In this document: one piece after another, positions 1 through 11,290 of the stretch
Position numbering within the stretch: position 1 is the stretch's first letter
How the letters are laid out: each line of letters opens with the position of its first letter
From: Pseudoips prasinana
Lineage: Eukaryota > Arthropoda > Insecta > Lepidoptera > Nolidae
DNA: 64,000 bases
Reading direction: 5' to 3'
Assembly (NCBI GenBank): GCA_951640165.1
Contig: OX621257.1
Location: 15,821,201-15,885,200, forward strand
Program-made: the position numbers and the translations under genes
Notes under the pieces: generated by a model
Seen by the model: only the letters and a program-made list of their open reading frames with translations
What the model was told of the DNA's origin: nothing
Databases searched by the model: none

Positions 1-1744
1 AAAAGTCAAATGGCAAAGTTGTAGGTAATAAAAAGATCTAAAACTTTTGTATTTACATTTTTTTCACATAACCTAAAATTTATGTGAAAACTTCAAAAAA
101 CCAAGCTTTTGGTTTTTTATTTTTATCTTTTACATAAATTTTTCTTTTTCAACTAAATTTGGTGAAATCTTACCTTTTTATGTCCCAAATACGCTGTAAT
201 CTATTCGATTAAAAATATTTATTTTTTCACCTTATTTTGAATTAATATCGAAAAAACACCCTAATTTTCAATCGAAAAGTCACCCGTCAAAATATCAGCT
301 TTTTTCAAAAAGTTGGTATGTTTTCTGTTCTTTGAAATCTCTTCTTTCCGATGGTGAAAACAAATATATATGTTACTGTAGTAAATTTTCTCAGAAAATG
401 CAAAAATTCGAAAATAACTCTAATTCGATTTTTTTTTATTTATTATGAAAAAAATCATCTAAAAATGTGATTGCTGCAATTTGTTTCAATTAAAAAGTTG
501 ATTTATTTAATGCTAATTACATTTATGTCATAGAAAATCTCATTATATATAAATATAAATGTAAATCGTACAATTAAATGTAGATACTTTATTCTGATTA
601 CGTTATTCATTACAATATTTTTAAACAACAAAATATTAAAGAAATAAATGTCAAAATGTATAAAAAATATATTATAAATATATCAAAAATCTATTTAAAT
701 TGTATAAATATATATAAAAAATATGTATAGTAAATATATTTTTAATAACTAACTTTTGGCTGATTTTCATGTATATTTCATATATTTTGAATATATCTGA
801 AATATATTTGAAATGTATAAAATATATTTGAAAATCGGCCAAACGTTTGTTATTAAAAATATATTTACGATATATATTTTATATATTTTTTATAGATTTT
901 TAATATATTTTTATGTATTTTGAAATATATTTTTTTAATGGGATTAACTAAATTTGTTTGTGCAAAATTAAGGAGATTATTATTAGTATGTATGTAGTAA
1001 GACCCAGACCCGCCTAGCCCCTTCCCCACTTCTCCATACCTTTTGATGGGCTACTATTTTTCTTAGGTCACTCAGGTATATAATTTATCTTAAAATATAA
1101 ATAGACATCTACGCATATAATTTAAAGAAGATTCGACAACTTACTCCAAATATTGTAGATGTCTTATTAAATATTAATTTGATTAACTTATTTGTTTGTT
1201 AATTATAGTCGTATATTTTTATTTGCAATTTTTTTTTATCAATGTTACATGTAATCTAATGGTTTTTGAGTAATTAAAGTGTTAATTTTAATAAATAGCT
1301 CAATTTTTTTTATAGTAATTAAAATAAGAATTCGATTTATTTTTGCATTTTCTGAGAAGATTTACTATAGGTACATATTTTTTTTTTTCACCATCGGAAA
1401 GTAGAGATTTTGACGAACAGAAATCATACCAACTTTTTGAAAAAAGCTGTTATTATGACGGGTGACTTTTCGATTGAAAATTAGGGTGTTTTTTCGATAT
1501 TAATTCAAAATAAGGTGAAAAAATTAATATTTTTAATCAAATAAATTACAGCGTATTTGGGACATAATAAGATAAATTTTCACCAAATTTCGTTAAAAAG
1601 AAAAATTTATGTAAAAGATAAAAATAAAAAACCAAAATCTTGGTTTTTTGAAATTTTCACATAAATTTTAGGTTATGTGAAAAAAGGGTAAATACAAAAG
1701 TTTTAGATCTTTTTATTACCTACAACTTTGCCATTTGACTTTTT
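1..1744. repeat. Large inverted repeat (foldback element), ~400-bp arms
   Basis: Positions 1 to about 400 are the reverse complement of about 1345-1744, with scattered small differences; the match starts at base 1, so the left arm probably extends beyond the window. The ~945-bp centre holds a second, smaller AT-rich inverted repeat (arms about 724-788 and 806-873). No coding capacity is visible. This is the structure of a non-autonomous foldback DNA transposon; the true ends and target duplication cannot be seen. Confidence 0.8.
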
Positions 1745-1884
1745 TCGATAGGACTTTTAGTTTTGCCGGAAATCGAGAAAAACCGTTTTTTACCCTTAAA
1801 AACTCACCCCCATCCCCTTCCCGAACTCAGATCGCCCGTAAATTATTTTTCCTTTAATTTTTATAATATTCCCCTCCTTTTCTA

Positions 1885-2082
1885 ATGGGTTTCATCCTAC
1901 TATTATTTTTTTTGGTTTTAAAAATTATCGACCCTGGTCTACATGGCGCGACAGTTCGAATATTTAATAAGATCCCTAAAGACATAAGAATACTGCCACG
2001 AAAACCATTTAAAACAAAATTAGGTATATGGCTGCAAACTAAATGCTTCTACAATATGAAAGACATGACATATATGATATAA
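1885..2082 (+). pseudogene. Non-LTR reverse transcriptase C-terminal remnant
   Basis: A short open stretch contains FNKIPKDIR followed by a basic FKTKLGIWL segment, the pattern seen just before the C-terminus of Jockey/CR1-type reverse transcriptases. Nothing upstream encodes RT motifs, so this is a 5'-truncated 3' end. It reaches a stop at 2082. A second, diverged remnant of the same type follows at 2201-2409. Confidence 0.5.
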
Positions 2083-2140
2083 AATTATAAATCAAATACT
2101 AAATTATTAATATATATTGAATAAGTGAATTTATAATATT

Positions 2141-2198
2141 TTATATGCAATATTATATAAGTTAGGACGAACACTTACTTATATAATATTGCATATAA
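2141..2198. repeat. Perfect 22-bp inverted repeat with 14-nt loop
   Basis: Arms 2141-2162 and 2177-2198 are exact reverse complements around a 14-nt spacer. It lies between two RT 3'-end remnants. Confidence 0.85.
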
Positions 2199-2200
2199 AA

Positions 2201-2625
2201 GTCATTACAGAAAACTACGTGATAAGAATAAACTGGAGCTTGAGACCACATATGGCGCCGGCACAGCACTGCTGAGTAAAAGTTTTCTTTGCATGGCGCA
2301 AAAAATATTCAATAAATTACCAGATGACATTAAAAAATTAACTATAACGCAATTTAAAAAATGTCTAAACAAGTTTTTGGTAGATAAATGTTATTATACC
2401 TACAATTAATGATTTCCTAATAGATAATATCGGCATGAATAATTTTATTGACATTTTGCACTGAATTATGTGTATTATATTTTAGTATTGTACCTAATAT
2501 TAAATATTTGCACGCCTTGTTATGGCAAAATATAGAGATACCTACTAACCCTATTCTGTAACAACATTATGTACTGGCCTATATTGCAAATAAAATAATT
2601 TGATTTGATTTGATTTGAATTCTTG
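2201..2625 (+). mobile_element. Non-LTR retrotransposon 3' end with TTGAT-type tail
   Basis: The plus strand encodes a short RT C-terminal segment (KIFNKLPDDIKKL, then FKKCLNKFLVDKCYY) ending at 2409. About 200 bp of AT-rich 3' UTR follow and end in repeats of TTTGA/TTGAT at about 2598-2622. This is the usual anatomy of a 5'-truncated CR1/Jockey-like insertion. A second 3' end with the same logic but a CTTAT tail follows at 2701-2862. Confidence 0.65.
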
Positions 2626-2700
2626 ACATTTAATATTCATAATAATTATAGTTATATGTTTAAACAATAAAATGTTATTATCCATGCTGTATTATGATTT

Positions 2701-2862
2701 AATTGTGATGTTTATTAGGATATATTTTAAATTTGTAAAGCCTAAATATTTGCATGCCGTTAAATAGGCAAAACATGCTGAACTTTATATTAAGATGTAC
2801 CATCCTGTAACCATGTTTTATCGCAAATAAATGATCTTATCTTATCTTATCTTATCTTACAT
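2701..2862 (+). mobile_element. Non-LTR 3' UTR fragment with CTTAT tail repeat
   Basis: A short untranslated fragment ends in GCAAATAAATGATCTTAT followed by tandem CTTAT units (to about 2860), the characteristic simple-repeat tail of an insect CR1-like element. There is no coding sequence. Confidence 0.55.
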
Positions 2863-3059
2863 ACATGACTTGACATGACATATATACATTGTAGTACTAC
2901 ATTTTAAATCCTCATAGCCTTGAATGAAACTCCGGGTCCTCCCCAGTAACTTGGAATCATGGATTGATACTAGGTTGAGAGCTTATCAATATAAGCTTTT
3001 TCCTGTAAGCTTTGATGCCGCTTTATTCATGACACACGACAATTTTGGCATGAATAAAG

Positions 3060-3430
3060 CGTAACGTTAAAGAAATCTTTGGAGGAGGTCTACGTCTAGC
3101 AGTGGACGATATCAGGCTGCCAACGGGTGCCAACGGAACTATATTGCAAAGCTTCCGCTGTCCGTCTGTCTGTCAGCGGGATAAATCTCATGAACCGTAA
3201 TAGGTTAATAGTTGAAATTTTCACAGATTATGTATTTGTCAGCGACCCGCACACGATCATCGGTCCATTATGTAGGGGGCCTGCCCACGCTGCGTCTTCC
3301 GGTTCAAACTTGAAATGTCATCCGCTGGAAGCGGATAGCGCAAGACCGGCAATTGTGGAGATCTTTGGGGGAGGCCTTTGTCCAGCAGTGGACGTCTTTC
3401 GGCTGATATGATGATGATGTATTTGTCATA
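3060..3430. mobile_element. RTE-like retrotransposon fragments, mixed orientation
   Basis: Two fragments resembling GGAGG(C/T)CTxxGTCCAGCAGTGGACG are 3' ends on the plus strand (3080-3120 and 3355-3405, the latter with an ATG-repeat tail). Positions 3241-3330 are antisense to an RT C-terminal segment that recurs at 6965-7245, 42640-42720 and 43570-43625. The region is a mosaic of truncated copies with no intact gene. Confidence 0.55.
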
Positions 3431-4580
3431 GTTATCGCACTTGGCATTTGAGTTAGCGACCGCAGTTAGGTGGTAGCTAGCACACAGGTGGCGCTGCTGT
3501 TCGACTACCTGGTGTATCCCTTACGCTTTTTACGACACCCACGGAATGGTATGGGGTGGCCCTGTAATTCTTTCTAGGCCGAAAACCACACGACTAAATA
3601 TATATTTATTTGTACATACAAAACAAGCAAAGTCGAATTGATAATGTACTTCATTAGAAGTAATTTCTCACATTTCATTACATTAGTCTTCACCACAAAT
3701 CATACAGTAATATCATAAGAAACATATTACTCCTCTTATGTTCCAATCTCAGCGCCAATCTATCAAAAGTTGTTCCAAATCAATTTAGTTCGGATACAGA
3801 TGATCCTTTATTATTTAGAAGCTCTCCCTCGCGGCCATCCAACTTCGGTATTGTTCAACATCAGGGATGGATTATGATCTCAACCCGGTTTTATAGGAGA
3901 TTAAGCGGGGGTGAAATATTAAGAAAGTTCCAAGTGAAAGCTGCAAGCTCGGACGAAGGTTTTAAATTAAGAGCGGGGTGAATGATACCATTGATGAGTT
4001 GTCTGTATAAGACTTATATACAAAGGGTAACTCAAAGGTAATTAAATAACCGTAACGTAACTAAGTAACCGTAAGGTATTAGGGCGTTTGTGCACCAACG
4101 GTGATTTCTATAATAGACAACACAATACTCTAGTCGCAACATACTAATTTATATACAACATGTAACGTAATTAACGCATACCCTCAAACCCCCCAATTAG
4201 AATATTATGTTGTAATCATAATACACACACTGAATTTTTTATTTAACATGACTATATGCATTGTTATTTACTAAATTAGTTTCTTGGAATAAAGTTTATT
4301 TTTCTTTATTTTATATAGAATGATGAAAGTATGAATACAAATAAAACTGCGATTTTAAAATTCCATTTCAATTTGTTTTGACTGCTCAGAGTTAACATGA
4401 CCATAATTTCCGTATTTTTAATTATTTTGGAATAAAAAAATACCAATATTTAAAATGATATAAACCGATTCAGTAAACGATTCTGAACAAACTATTTTCA
4501 GGATGTGCGTTAATTAAGTTACATGTTGTATAAGACTACAACGATACTTAAAAATAGTACTGACATTTTTTAAGAGAGGT
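3430..4580. other. No gene recognised; one interspersed repeat fragment
   Basis: Positions 3440-3590 carry a repeat fragment containing CTTTTTACGACACCCACGG that has a diverged relative at 36740-36870. The rest is AT-rich with no long open frame, no splice-linked exons and no recognisable protein similarity. Confidence 0.4.
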
Positions 4581-4584
4581 GGGA

Positions 4585-4760
4585 CACAGAGTCACACTTT
4601 AAGCTAGTTGGGCTGCTCTATGTGCGAGCAGGCCCACTGGGAACTAGCTTCATGTTGTGTTTCTGCGTGTGAGTTAGGTCGCCAGAGCTCATCAAGGTGG
4701 GGCGATAGGTCACCAATACTTATTTGCTGACTTTAACTACTCTGTTGTTGCGAGTGTACA
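4585..4760 (+). repeat. Interspersed repeat related to 52170-52345
   Basis: The segment containing TGTTGTGTTTCTGCGTGTGA and the following CCAGAGCT...TTTGCTGAC match recurs at 52173-52250. Other pieces of the same family (GGTGATCACTTACCATCAGG) occur at 35500-35570, 36440-36545 and 42930-42965. It appears to be non-coding. Confidence 0.55.
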
Positions 4761-4827
4761 GACGTCAGCACATCCAGCTACCCCAATCTGTGTACATAGG
4801 CGGTGCTGATCACTTAGCATCATTACC

Positions 4828-5430
4828 TCAACTATATATGGCCTTTGCGTCTGTTACAGACGATTTACGGCGCATTGTCTGAGAGACATTTCTTTTGGTG
4901 GCTAAACAAACCGGTGCGAGAGCGACATGGCCTGCCGCAGGCCTGACAAGAGAAGTTTGCGGTGGTTGGTGCCGAGCCGCTTTCATGTCGCTTCTGTCTC
5001 TTATCAGCAAGTACTCCGAACCAGGCTTCATCACAAATCTTACCTTACCCTCCACTACACGTTTGCGACATTCAACTCTATTTTCAGCGAGCTTTTCCCA
5101 GCCACAGTGGTCAATTTTAAAAGCGGCCATAACCCGCTTGGTGCAGTCTTTAAAGCGAAGCAGAGGTCTACCGACATCGCGCTTCGCATTAGCTACCGCA
5201 CCCAACAGAACACATCGTGGTATTCAAGTGGGTTCCATTCTGTGCACATGCCCCAACCAACAACGTAAACGCTTCTGTTTAAGAAACGCTGTCAGGCTAG
5301 GTAGCTGTTCTATTTCTAGAACTCCCTCGTTAGTGACCCTATCTTGCCACGTAATGCCCAAGATCTTACGGAGACAAACGACACCATATAATGTACTTAC
5401 TCGATGAAACCTTTTTTTCAGTATAGACAT
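4828..5430 (-). pseudogene. Non-LTR reverse transcriptase C-terminal region, frameshifted
   Basis: On the minus strand 5430-5224 reads through LRCWLGHVHRM, the signature downstream of the RT domain in a common insect non-LTR group. After a break near 5224-5205 another frame carries GRPLLRFKDCTKRVM, the next conserved block, then the remains of a cysteine/histidine tail. The catalytic RT motifs are absent, so this is a 5'-truncated copy. The break and the degenerate zinc-finger tail make it a clear pseudogene; the clade is uncertain. Confidence 0.75.
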
Positions 5431-5934
5431 TTAAGTTCATTGAAGATTCCGCTAGTCGGTCATATGTTTTTTTAAACGGTAATTAAATTCACGTCTTCGT
5501 TCGGTGCACGAAAGCTCTTACAGTTTACCGTCCAAAGTTGTTTATTATAATAGAAAGATTGCCAAAAAAAACACGTAGAATACCTAATTTCAATTAAAAA
5601 AACTGAACCATAGCCAGCATCCTATTAATACTCTAAATGCGAAATAGCATGAATGTATAGATGTATGGATGTTTGTTACTCTTTCAGGCAAGAATTACCG
5701 AACAGATTAGATGAAACTCTGTAGTAATATAGCTTACCTTTAAGTGATAAAGTTGAAAATCTATAAAATACATTTGACTGATTGGGGTAGCTGGATGTGC
5801 TGGCGTTTGTGCATTTTGGGTAAACAAAAAGTTAACAACACAGTCCATCTGTCTAAACGCTAAGCTATTTCATTCTTTACAATTATCAAGAATAATAATA
5901 TATCTTAATAATTGTTAAGAAAGAATTATTTTTC
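5431..5934. other. No gene; AT-rich with a short repeat
   Basis: Positions 5640-5770 contain a fragment (GTTTGTTACT...CAGATTAGATGAAA) that resembles 7950-8050, an insect Helitron-type internal sequence. Nothing else is recognised. Confidence 0.35.
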
Positions 5935-6185
5935 GTATCGGCATTGGTTACCCTAGTGTCAGAGTTGTTCAAGGCGCCCAGTATGCTTCTAACATGGGTT
6001 AACGACTGTTGTTTAATGACTACAAATGGGTCCGATTGCTTAACATACTCTCCGAAGAACAGAGACGTCAGAGAATTAAACTACTTTAGTGGTCACCCAC
6101 CTATGGACTGACCGCGAGCTTAGTCACTTAACCTCACCGATCGCTTACGGATCGGTGAGAGCATCTAACTATGAACGCCCCAAGA
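5935..6185 (+). repeat. Interspersed repeat family, copy 1 of 4
   Basis: This segment (GGTTACCCTAGTGTCAGAG ... CGGTGAGAGCATCTAACTAT) recurs at 43885-44130 and 54225-54470 on the plus strand and at about 12270-12500 on the minus strand. The copies are ~240 bp, diverged and non-coding. The family is not identified. Confidence 0.7.
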
Positions 6186-6960
6186 CAAATAGTGGATCTG
6201 CCATTGTGATATAATGTACTTTATATCTCAAAGGGATATGCGTATGACCGTATAACACATGTAATTCAAACAACGCAATAGCTTAAATAGTATTATTATC
6301 TATTTAAGGTATTACGTTAAGTAACTATTTAAGGTATTGCGTTTAGTATATTTGCGAGACATAACAATGTTATCTCTTAAATAGCAATTTGGTATGATAC
6401 AACAATGTTACCTCGTAAATTGCTATTTACGAGATAACTTTGTCGGAAATGAAAATCTCCTCTCTAATTTCAAGAGATAACTACAATTAAAATAAGCGAA
6501 CCTTGAAATAGGTCTTTATTTCGCGCTTGGGCATTTGATTTACCTGTCATATAACATTTCTCTGTGGCAAAGGCAAAACCAAATATTCGGCTAATTCATG
6601 ATTTAAAAGTGGAACGTTACTACCGCGTTCGAAACATAAATATGACAGTAAATTAAACATGGCGGCGTTATAGTATTACGTTCGGAAACAAGTTTACAAT
6701 CTGGCACCGCAGTCTGAAGCATTAAAAAACTAACTAAGTTGAAAACGAAACAGAATATCTGAGTGGAACGATCTCTGAGGTTTTACTAGCGGAATGCTCG
6801 ACCAAGCACGTAAGGCTACGTTTATAACACGGCTACTTTCCTATAACTAAAATAAAAAACACGGATCCTATTACAACTTAACTAATCCTATATAGTTCTA
6901 GCTACATGTAAATATTTAGATATATGCATAACAAATGTAAATATAATGTATTTCATCATA
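6186..6960. other. No gene recognised; AT-rich
   Basis: AT-rich sequence with short local direct and inverted repeats (for example repeated TATTTAAGGTATT(A/G)CGTTAAGTA at 6300-6350). No long open frame has recognisable similarity. Confidence 0.35.
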
Positions 6961-6964
6961 ATAT

Positions 6965-7245
6965 CAGCCGGACAATTGCCGGACTTGCGGTATCCGCATT
7001 CAGCGGTTCCCTACGACCCGCACAAGATCATCGGTCCATCTTGTAGGGGGGCTGCCCACGTTGCGTCTTCTGGTTCGTGGTCGCCACTCGATAAACCTTT
7101 ATGCCCAGCGGCCATCGATACTACGAGATATGTGTCCCGCCCCCTGCCACTTTAGCAATTCTTTGGGCTATGTCAGCTACTTTAGTTCGTCTGTGGATTT
7201 CGAAGTTTCTGATTTGATCGCGAAGGGATAGTTCAAGCATAGCCC
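6965..7245 (-). pseudogene. RTE-like reverse transcriptase C-terminal remnant
   Basis: Minus-strand translation across several frames gives RNFEIHRRTKVADIAQRIA and then WRPRTRRRNVGSPPTRWTDD, a block typical of the C-terminus of the abundant RTE-like elements of Lepidoptera. Stops and frame changes break it. Related scraps are at 3241-3330, 42640-42720 and 43570-43625. Confidence 0.7.
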
Positions 7246-7619
7246 GTAATGTATTTAAATATTATAAACAAAAACAAATTTTCAATATTTATAGTTTCAG
7301 ATCTCATTTACTAAATCGTCTCGGAATACTTGGTATATGACGAGCTAGGAATTCAATATTATTGGTATTACGGCAGGCGTTATATTTATAACGACACGAC
7401 GGTCGCACTTTGATGCTACCACCGCATCGGGTCGTTGCTTTTTACAGATTTTCTACATATTAAGTGGTACCTACTCTCTTAAACTGTAGAGAATTTTAAT
7501 TACATCGTCAGCTGTCTTTTATAGCTGGTCAACACTATGATAAATTGGAAGAGCTATATAATTAGGTACTCGAGGTAATAAGTGTTATAAGTTACACTAT
7601 AGTGTAAGAAAAAATTTAC

Positions 7620-7790
7620 TGCACGTGTGGCGCAGTGGTTGAGAGTGCACCTCACCACTTCATGTACCGGGCTCGATACCCGCACAGGACAACTATTTGT
7701 GTGACCCATAAATATCTCAGTCTGGATGTACTTTGTGTCCGCAAATTATAAGTTTGTATAATACTCCGGGACACACATGGTTTAATTTCC
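7620..7790 (+). mobile_element. tRNA-derived SINE-like element
   Basis: The head resembles a tRNA promoter: GTGGCGCAGTGG matches an A box and GGGCTCGATACCC a B box about 45 nt later. A body with TATTTGTGTG and a TCTGGATGTA stretch resembles the main SINE family at 10090-10313. There is no folded acceptor stem, so it is a retroposon and not a tRNA gene. Confidence 0.6.
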
Positions 7791-8574
7791 CTAGTGCGGT
7801 TGTTGTCTTTATTAAAGTATATAACCGGTTAAATGCCGATCATAAATGCGTACCAAGGGTTAAAGGTAACTTAAAGGTGCATGCAAGTATTTCCAGTGCC
7901 CGAAAGCTTAAGTAAAAGCCCTGAGCCCAAGTATCACACTAATATTCTAAAGGCGAAAGTTTGTGAGTGTGTATGTTTGTTACTTCTTCACGTCTAAACG
8001 GCTGAAGCGAATTTAATAAAATTTTGTATGGAGCAGACACCACAGCCCCACCAGCAGGGCACAGCTGTAAGTGTTATCATAAAAGCGATGCGGGTATCCA
8101 TTGCCCATACAATTTAAAAAAAAAATCTAATTTACTGTTGAATCTAAAAGTCTTTCAATTATTATCTACACTACTCATATACAACCAAGCCGACGATATT
8201 GATATAATAGAGCCTTACAATTTAATTAAAAAAATGTGTTTTTCTTAACAGCCTATTTTGAAAACGGATGCTTTAAAAGTTGTTTACACAAAACGTGAAA
8301 TCTGACTTCTTAAATTTTGTTAGACATGATAATATTTTTTTAACAATAATTAACCACAACCTTCGGGCCGACCTATGCGCTTTTCATTTCTTGCACCAAT
8401 AAAAATAATAAAGGTAATTTCAGTTTTAAAAAATCTCAGTATTACACCCTCGTATCTAACACGGGGATGTAACATCGCCCATTTTCAGACTCCGGGGTGA
8501 TACTGACTTACCAACAGTCATCTCGCGTAAAGCTATCGGCATGTCCCTGAACTCTTTCCAAACATTTTAGTGAA
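7791..8574. other. No gene recognised
   Basis: Positions 7940-8060 contain a repeat (GTGTATGTTTGTTACTTCTT) of the type found inside Helitron-like elements. The short open frames show no similarity I recognise. Confidence 0.35.
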
Positions 8575-9060
8575 TGGTTTCAGATGATAGAATCTAACAT
8601 CTAGTCTACCTAATTTAGATACTCGTTTCAAAAACCTAATAGAATCTTAACACTTAGACTAACTACTTGAGTTACTTGTTCCAGTTAATCGTTATCAGTC
8701 GTCAGAAGCCTAATAGAACTCCCAGACTAACTATTTTAGTTAATCGTTTCAGATGCCTAATATAATCTAACATCTAGTCTACCTAATTTAGTTACTCGTT
8801 TCAAAAGCCTAATAGAATCTTAACACTTAGACTAACTACTGGAGTTACTTGTTCCAATAAATCGTTATCAGTCGTCGAAGCCTAATAGAAGACATAGTAA
8901 CATAACTATTTTAGTTAATCTTTTCAGATGCCTAATGCAATCTAACATCTAGTCTAAGTATTTTGGTTCCTCGTTTCAGAAGCTTAATATAATCTTAACA
9001 TTTAGTCTATTTTAATTCCTGGTTCTAAAAGAATCTCACACTTATTCTAATTTTTAAGCT
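8575..9060 (+). repeat. Minisatellite with higher-order structure
   Basis: Diverged monomers of about 55-60 bp (pattern CCTAATA(G/T)AATCT.AACA followed by TAGTCTA or AGACTAACTA and then TTTAGTTACTCGTTTCA) are arranged in blocks of about three. The block beginning CTAACATCTAGTCTA repeats near 8600, 8775 and 8950, a period of about 175 bp, with blocks more alike than neighbouring monomers. Non-coding. Confidence 0.75.
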
Positions 9061-10085
9061 TCTGTTTCCCCAATGGGTTCCGACGTCTGATGGAAGTTTG
9101 TCGATTAATTCTAGTAATTAACTGCAACAGATTAGGCACTCAAACCCAAGAAAAACAGGAAAAGGCAACGAAAACGAAGAATAAAGTCAAAAGTAAAATA
9201 AAGCATGAATGTAAATTGTACCGTAAAATATTAATATCGAAATACCCTTTGCGTAGTTAAACGTTGATGAAATTTTAAATCAATTAAGGTGCTTTTAAAT
9301 TCATTATAAGGGTCTTTCAAATCATAATCGATTTGTTAATAATTTTCGTTTAGGTGCGAAAGGTCTCTGCCACAGATAAGATTTAATATTATATTTTGTC
9401 TTCTCAAATCTGTACTTACAGAAAGGGGTTCAAACCTGAGTTGGATCTAAAAGTGATTTTTTTGGATGTAAGAAAAAAATCTCAGTATCTGCCCAGCGTC
9501 TGGGGGAGAGCACGTAAATTCGTCGGTCATGTACCTAACTTCTTTCCGTTCGAATCGCTAGTCTTCTTATAGGATCATGAGAGTAATGGAAAAGTAAGTG
9601 CCCCTGTGTTTGCGCCCAGACCATTGTACGCTATAATATGTGTGAATGGGTCGATTAGCAACACATGATGCGCCATGATACGCCAGTTGCTACAGCATCC
9701 ATATGCTACAGTGCCGCTGTAGCCTACACAGACTAGGTTACCTGTAGGGCACTTTACTAGCTTATTATTATTTTTTTAAATAATTTATGTACACAATAAA
9801 TAATATAAGGAAAAGATTGTGCAAAGGTACTGCTTTCAATAGAAATCTCTTCCAGCAGACCCGTGAGAGGAGAAACTAACTAGAAAAGAGTATATCGTGT
9901 GTAGTTTACGCTACTATATATGACATACTAAGTGTATGTATACACTACATACTAATAATACACAGATACCTATAAGGGGTATATATATATAAGGGCTATA
10001 TAATATACTACATATACATAATATTATCAGGATGAGGCTTAGTATAAAGGCTGCCGGTAAAATGGCGACTATTTTCCCTGTTCGA
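9061..10085. other. No gene recognised; repeat scraps
   Basis: AT-rich intergenic sequence. GGCTGCCGGTAAAATGGCGA at about 10048-10067 recurs at about 10351-10370, suggesting a short local duplication flanking the SINE. No coding signal is visible. Confidence 0.35.
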
Positions 10086-10089
10086 CGGG

Positions 10090-10313
10090 CTGATTGGCGT
10101 GGTTAATAAATGCTTGCTTTTCACGCCGCAGGTCGTGGGTTCGATTCCCACACAGGACAGATATTTGTGTGCATGAACATGTCTGTTTGTCCTGAGTCTG
10201 GGTGTAATTATGTATATAAGTATGTATTTGCAAAATAAATATCAAGTAGCTTTGCTTAGTTTTGAATCAGGTGGCCGAGTGTGAATAACGTCCCAGGATA
10301 TTATTATTATTAA
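10090..10313 (+). mobile_element. tRNA-derived SINE, near full-length copy
   Basis: A tRNA-like head carries an A-box-like TGGCGTGGTT and the B box GGTTCGATTCC. A conserved body follows (GACAGATATTTGTGTGCATG, GTCTGGGTGTAATT, GGCCGAGTGTGAATAA), ending in CCAGGATATTATTATT. Other copies or parts are at 12697-12772, 34850-35385 (split), 36366-36945 (split), 41552-41775, 53360-53630 (minus), 61748-61990, and a diverged one at 62300-62420. Confidence 0.8.
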
Positions 10314-11104
10314 ACTAGGTGTCTTTAGGCCACTTTACTGACGTAGTAAAAAGGCTGCCGGTAAAATGGCGACTACCTTTACTCTATAAGTCACTTTACT
10401 GACGTAGTAGAAAAAAACTTTTTTCAATCTAAACCATTTTGCGGTTAGATTGAGTGTTGAAAATTTTTCTCTTTCAATAATATGACCGTTAATCTTGATT
10501 AACCCAAATTCCCGTCAAAAGGTCACGCACCTGTTAGCTCGGGGAAGCTTAAGTGGCCTTATTTCCTGATTTTCCTGCATTACCTTTGACTTTAACGGGT
10601 ACCTACTGTAATAAATAATTCCACGTTCAGTGTTCCAAGTTAATTATTACTATCCAATTTTAGTTCCATAGCATTTCCAGCGCATTAGTGAATCTCAACT
10701 CAATAATGGGAAAACATACATTTAAATCGACCGGCGGGTGTGTGCATCGTTCGTAGCTTAAGGGCAGAGCGCCTGCCCCGATTTCATAGAGGGCGTTGGA
10801 TAGAGACCCGCGCCGCGTGGCGATTAAAATTTATGATTATCCATTTTTTAGTTCAAATAGTTTTAAATAACATAGAACCACATTCAACCCCTTTGTTTGA
10901 CAACTGATTTGAACAACATTGATATGGGACCATACAATTAGATAAGATTCTTTGTTTGCATTAAATGCGATAGGTACAGAGGTGGTAGGTTTTATTCTAG
11001 TTCACACACTAAGCCGATTTCCGGCATACAAATATTCAATATGTAATTTACGATACTAATAATTATTACTTATTACATACACCCGCTTTGTTGTATGTTA
11101 TTAT
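10314..11104. other. No gene; one tRNA-like repeat fragment
   Basis: Positions 10738-10815 (CGTAGCTTAAGGGCAGAGCG...) look like a SINE head related to a minus-strand copy at about 37275-37350 (ATTCGTAGCTTAACAGCAGAGCGC on that strand). Otherwise no recognisable feature. Confidence 0.4.
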
Positions 11105-11290
11105 GCTTTTTTTTTCGGGACTAGTCCCTCCCTCTTACCCACCACTGCAACTCCTGTAAGCCAGGATCAACAGTGGCTCACAATGAAATGACAGGGATGT
11201 CCCGGGGAATCGCTTTAACTGTCTTGGATCCCGCAACGAATTTAATCAGAAAGAGAAAAAAGGAGGAGTTATGCTTATTGCTATATATGA
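11105..11290 (+). repeat. Interspersed repeat, inverted partner of 13530-13715
   Basis: The stretch GGGACTAGTCCCTCCCTCTT ... AGCCAGGATCAACAGTGG ... GGATCCCGCAA is the reverse complement, with divergence, of 13530-13715. The two copies lie about 2.3 kb apart head to head. They look like 3' parts of the same non-LTR family; no open frame is preserved. Confidence 0.65.

Noticed and set aside
8575..9060. CRISPR-like array
   Set aside because: Repeats are diverged, contiguous and without unique spacers, and the genome is eukaryotic; it is a minisatellite.
10090..10180. Possible tRNA gene
   Set aside because: A and B boxes are present but the cloverleaf does not close and the sequence continues into a SINE body with many copies.
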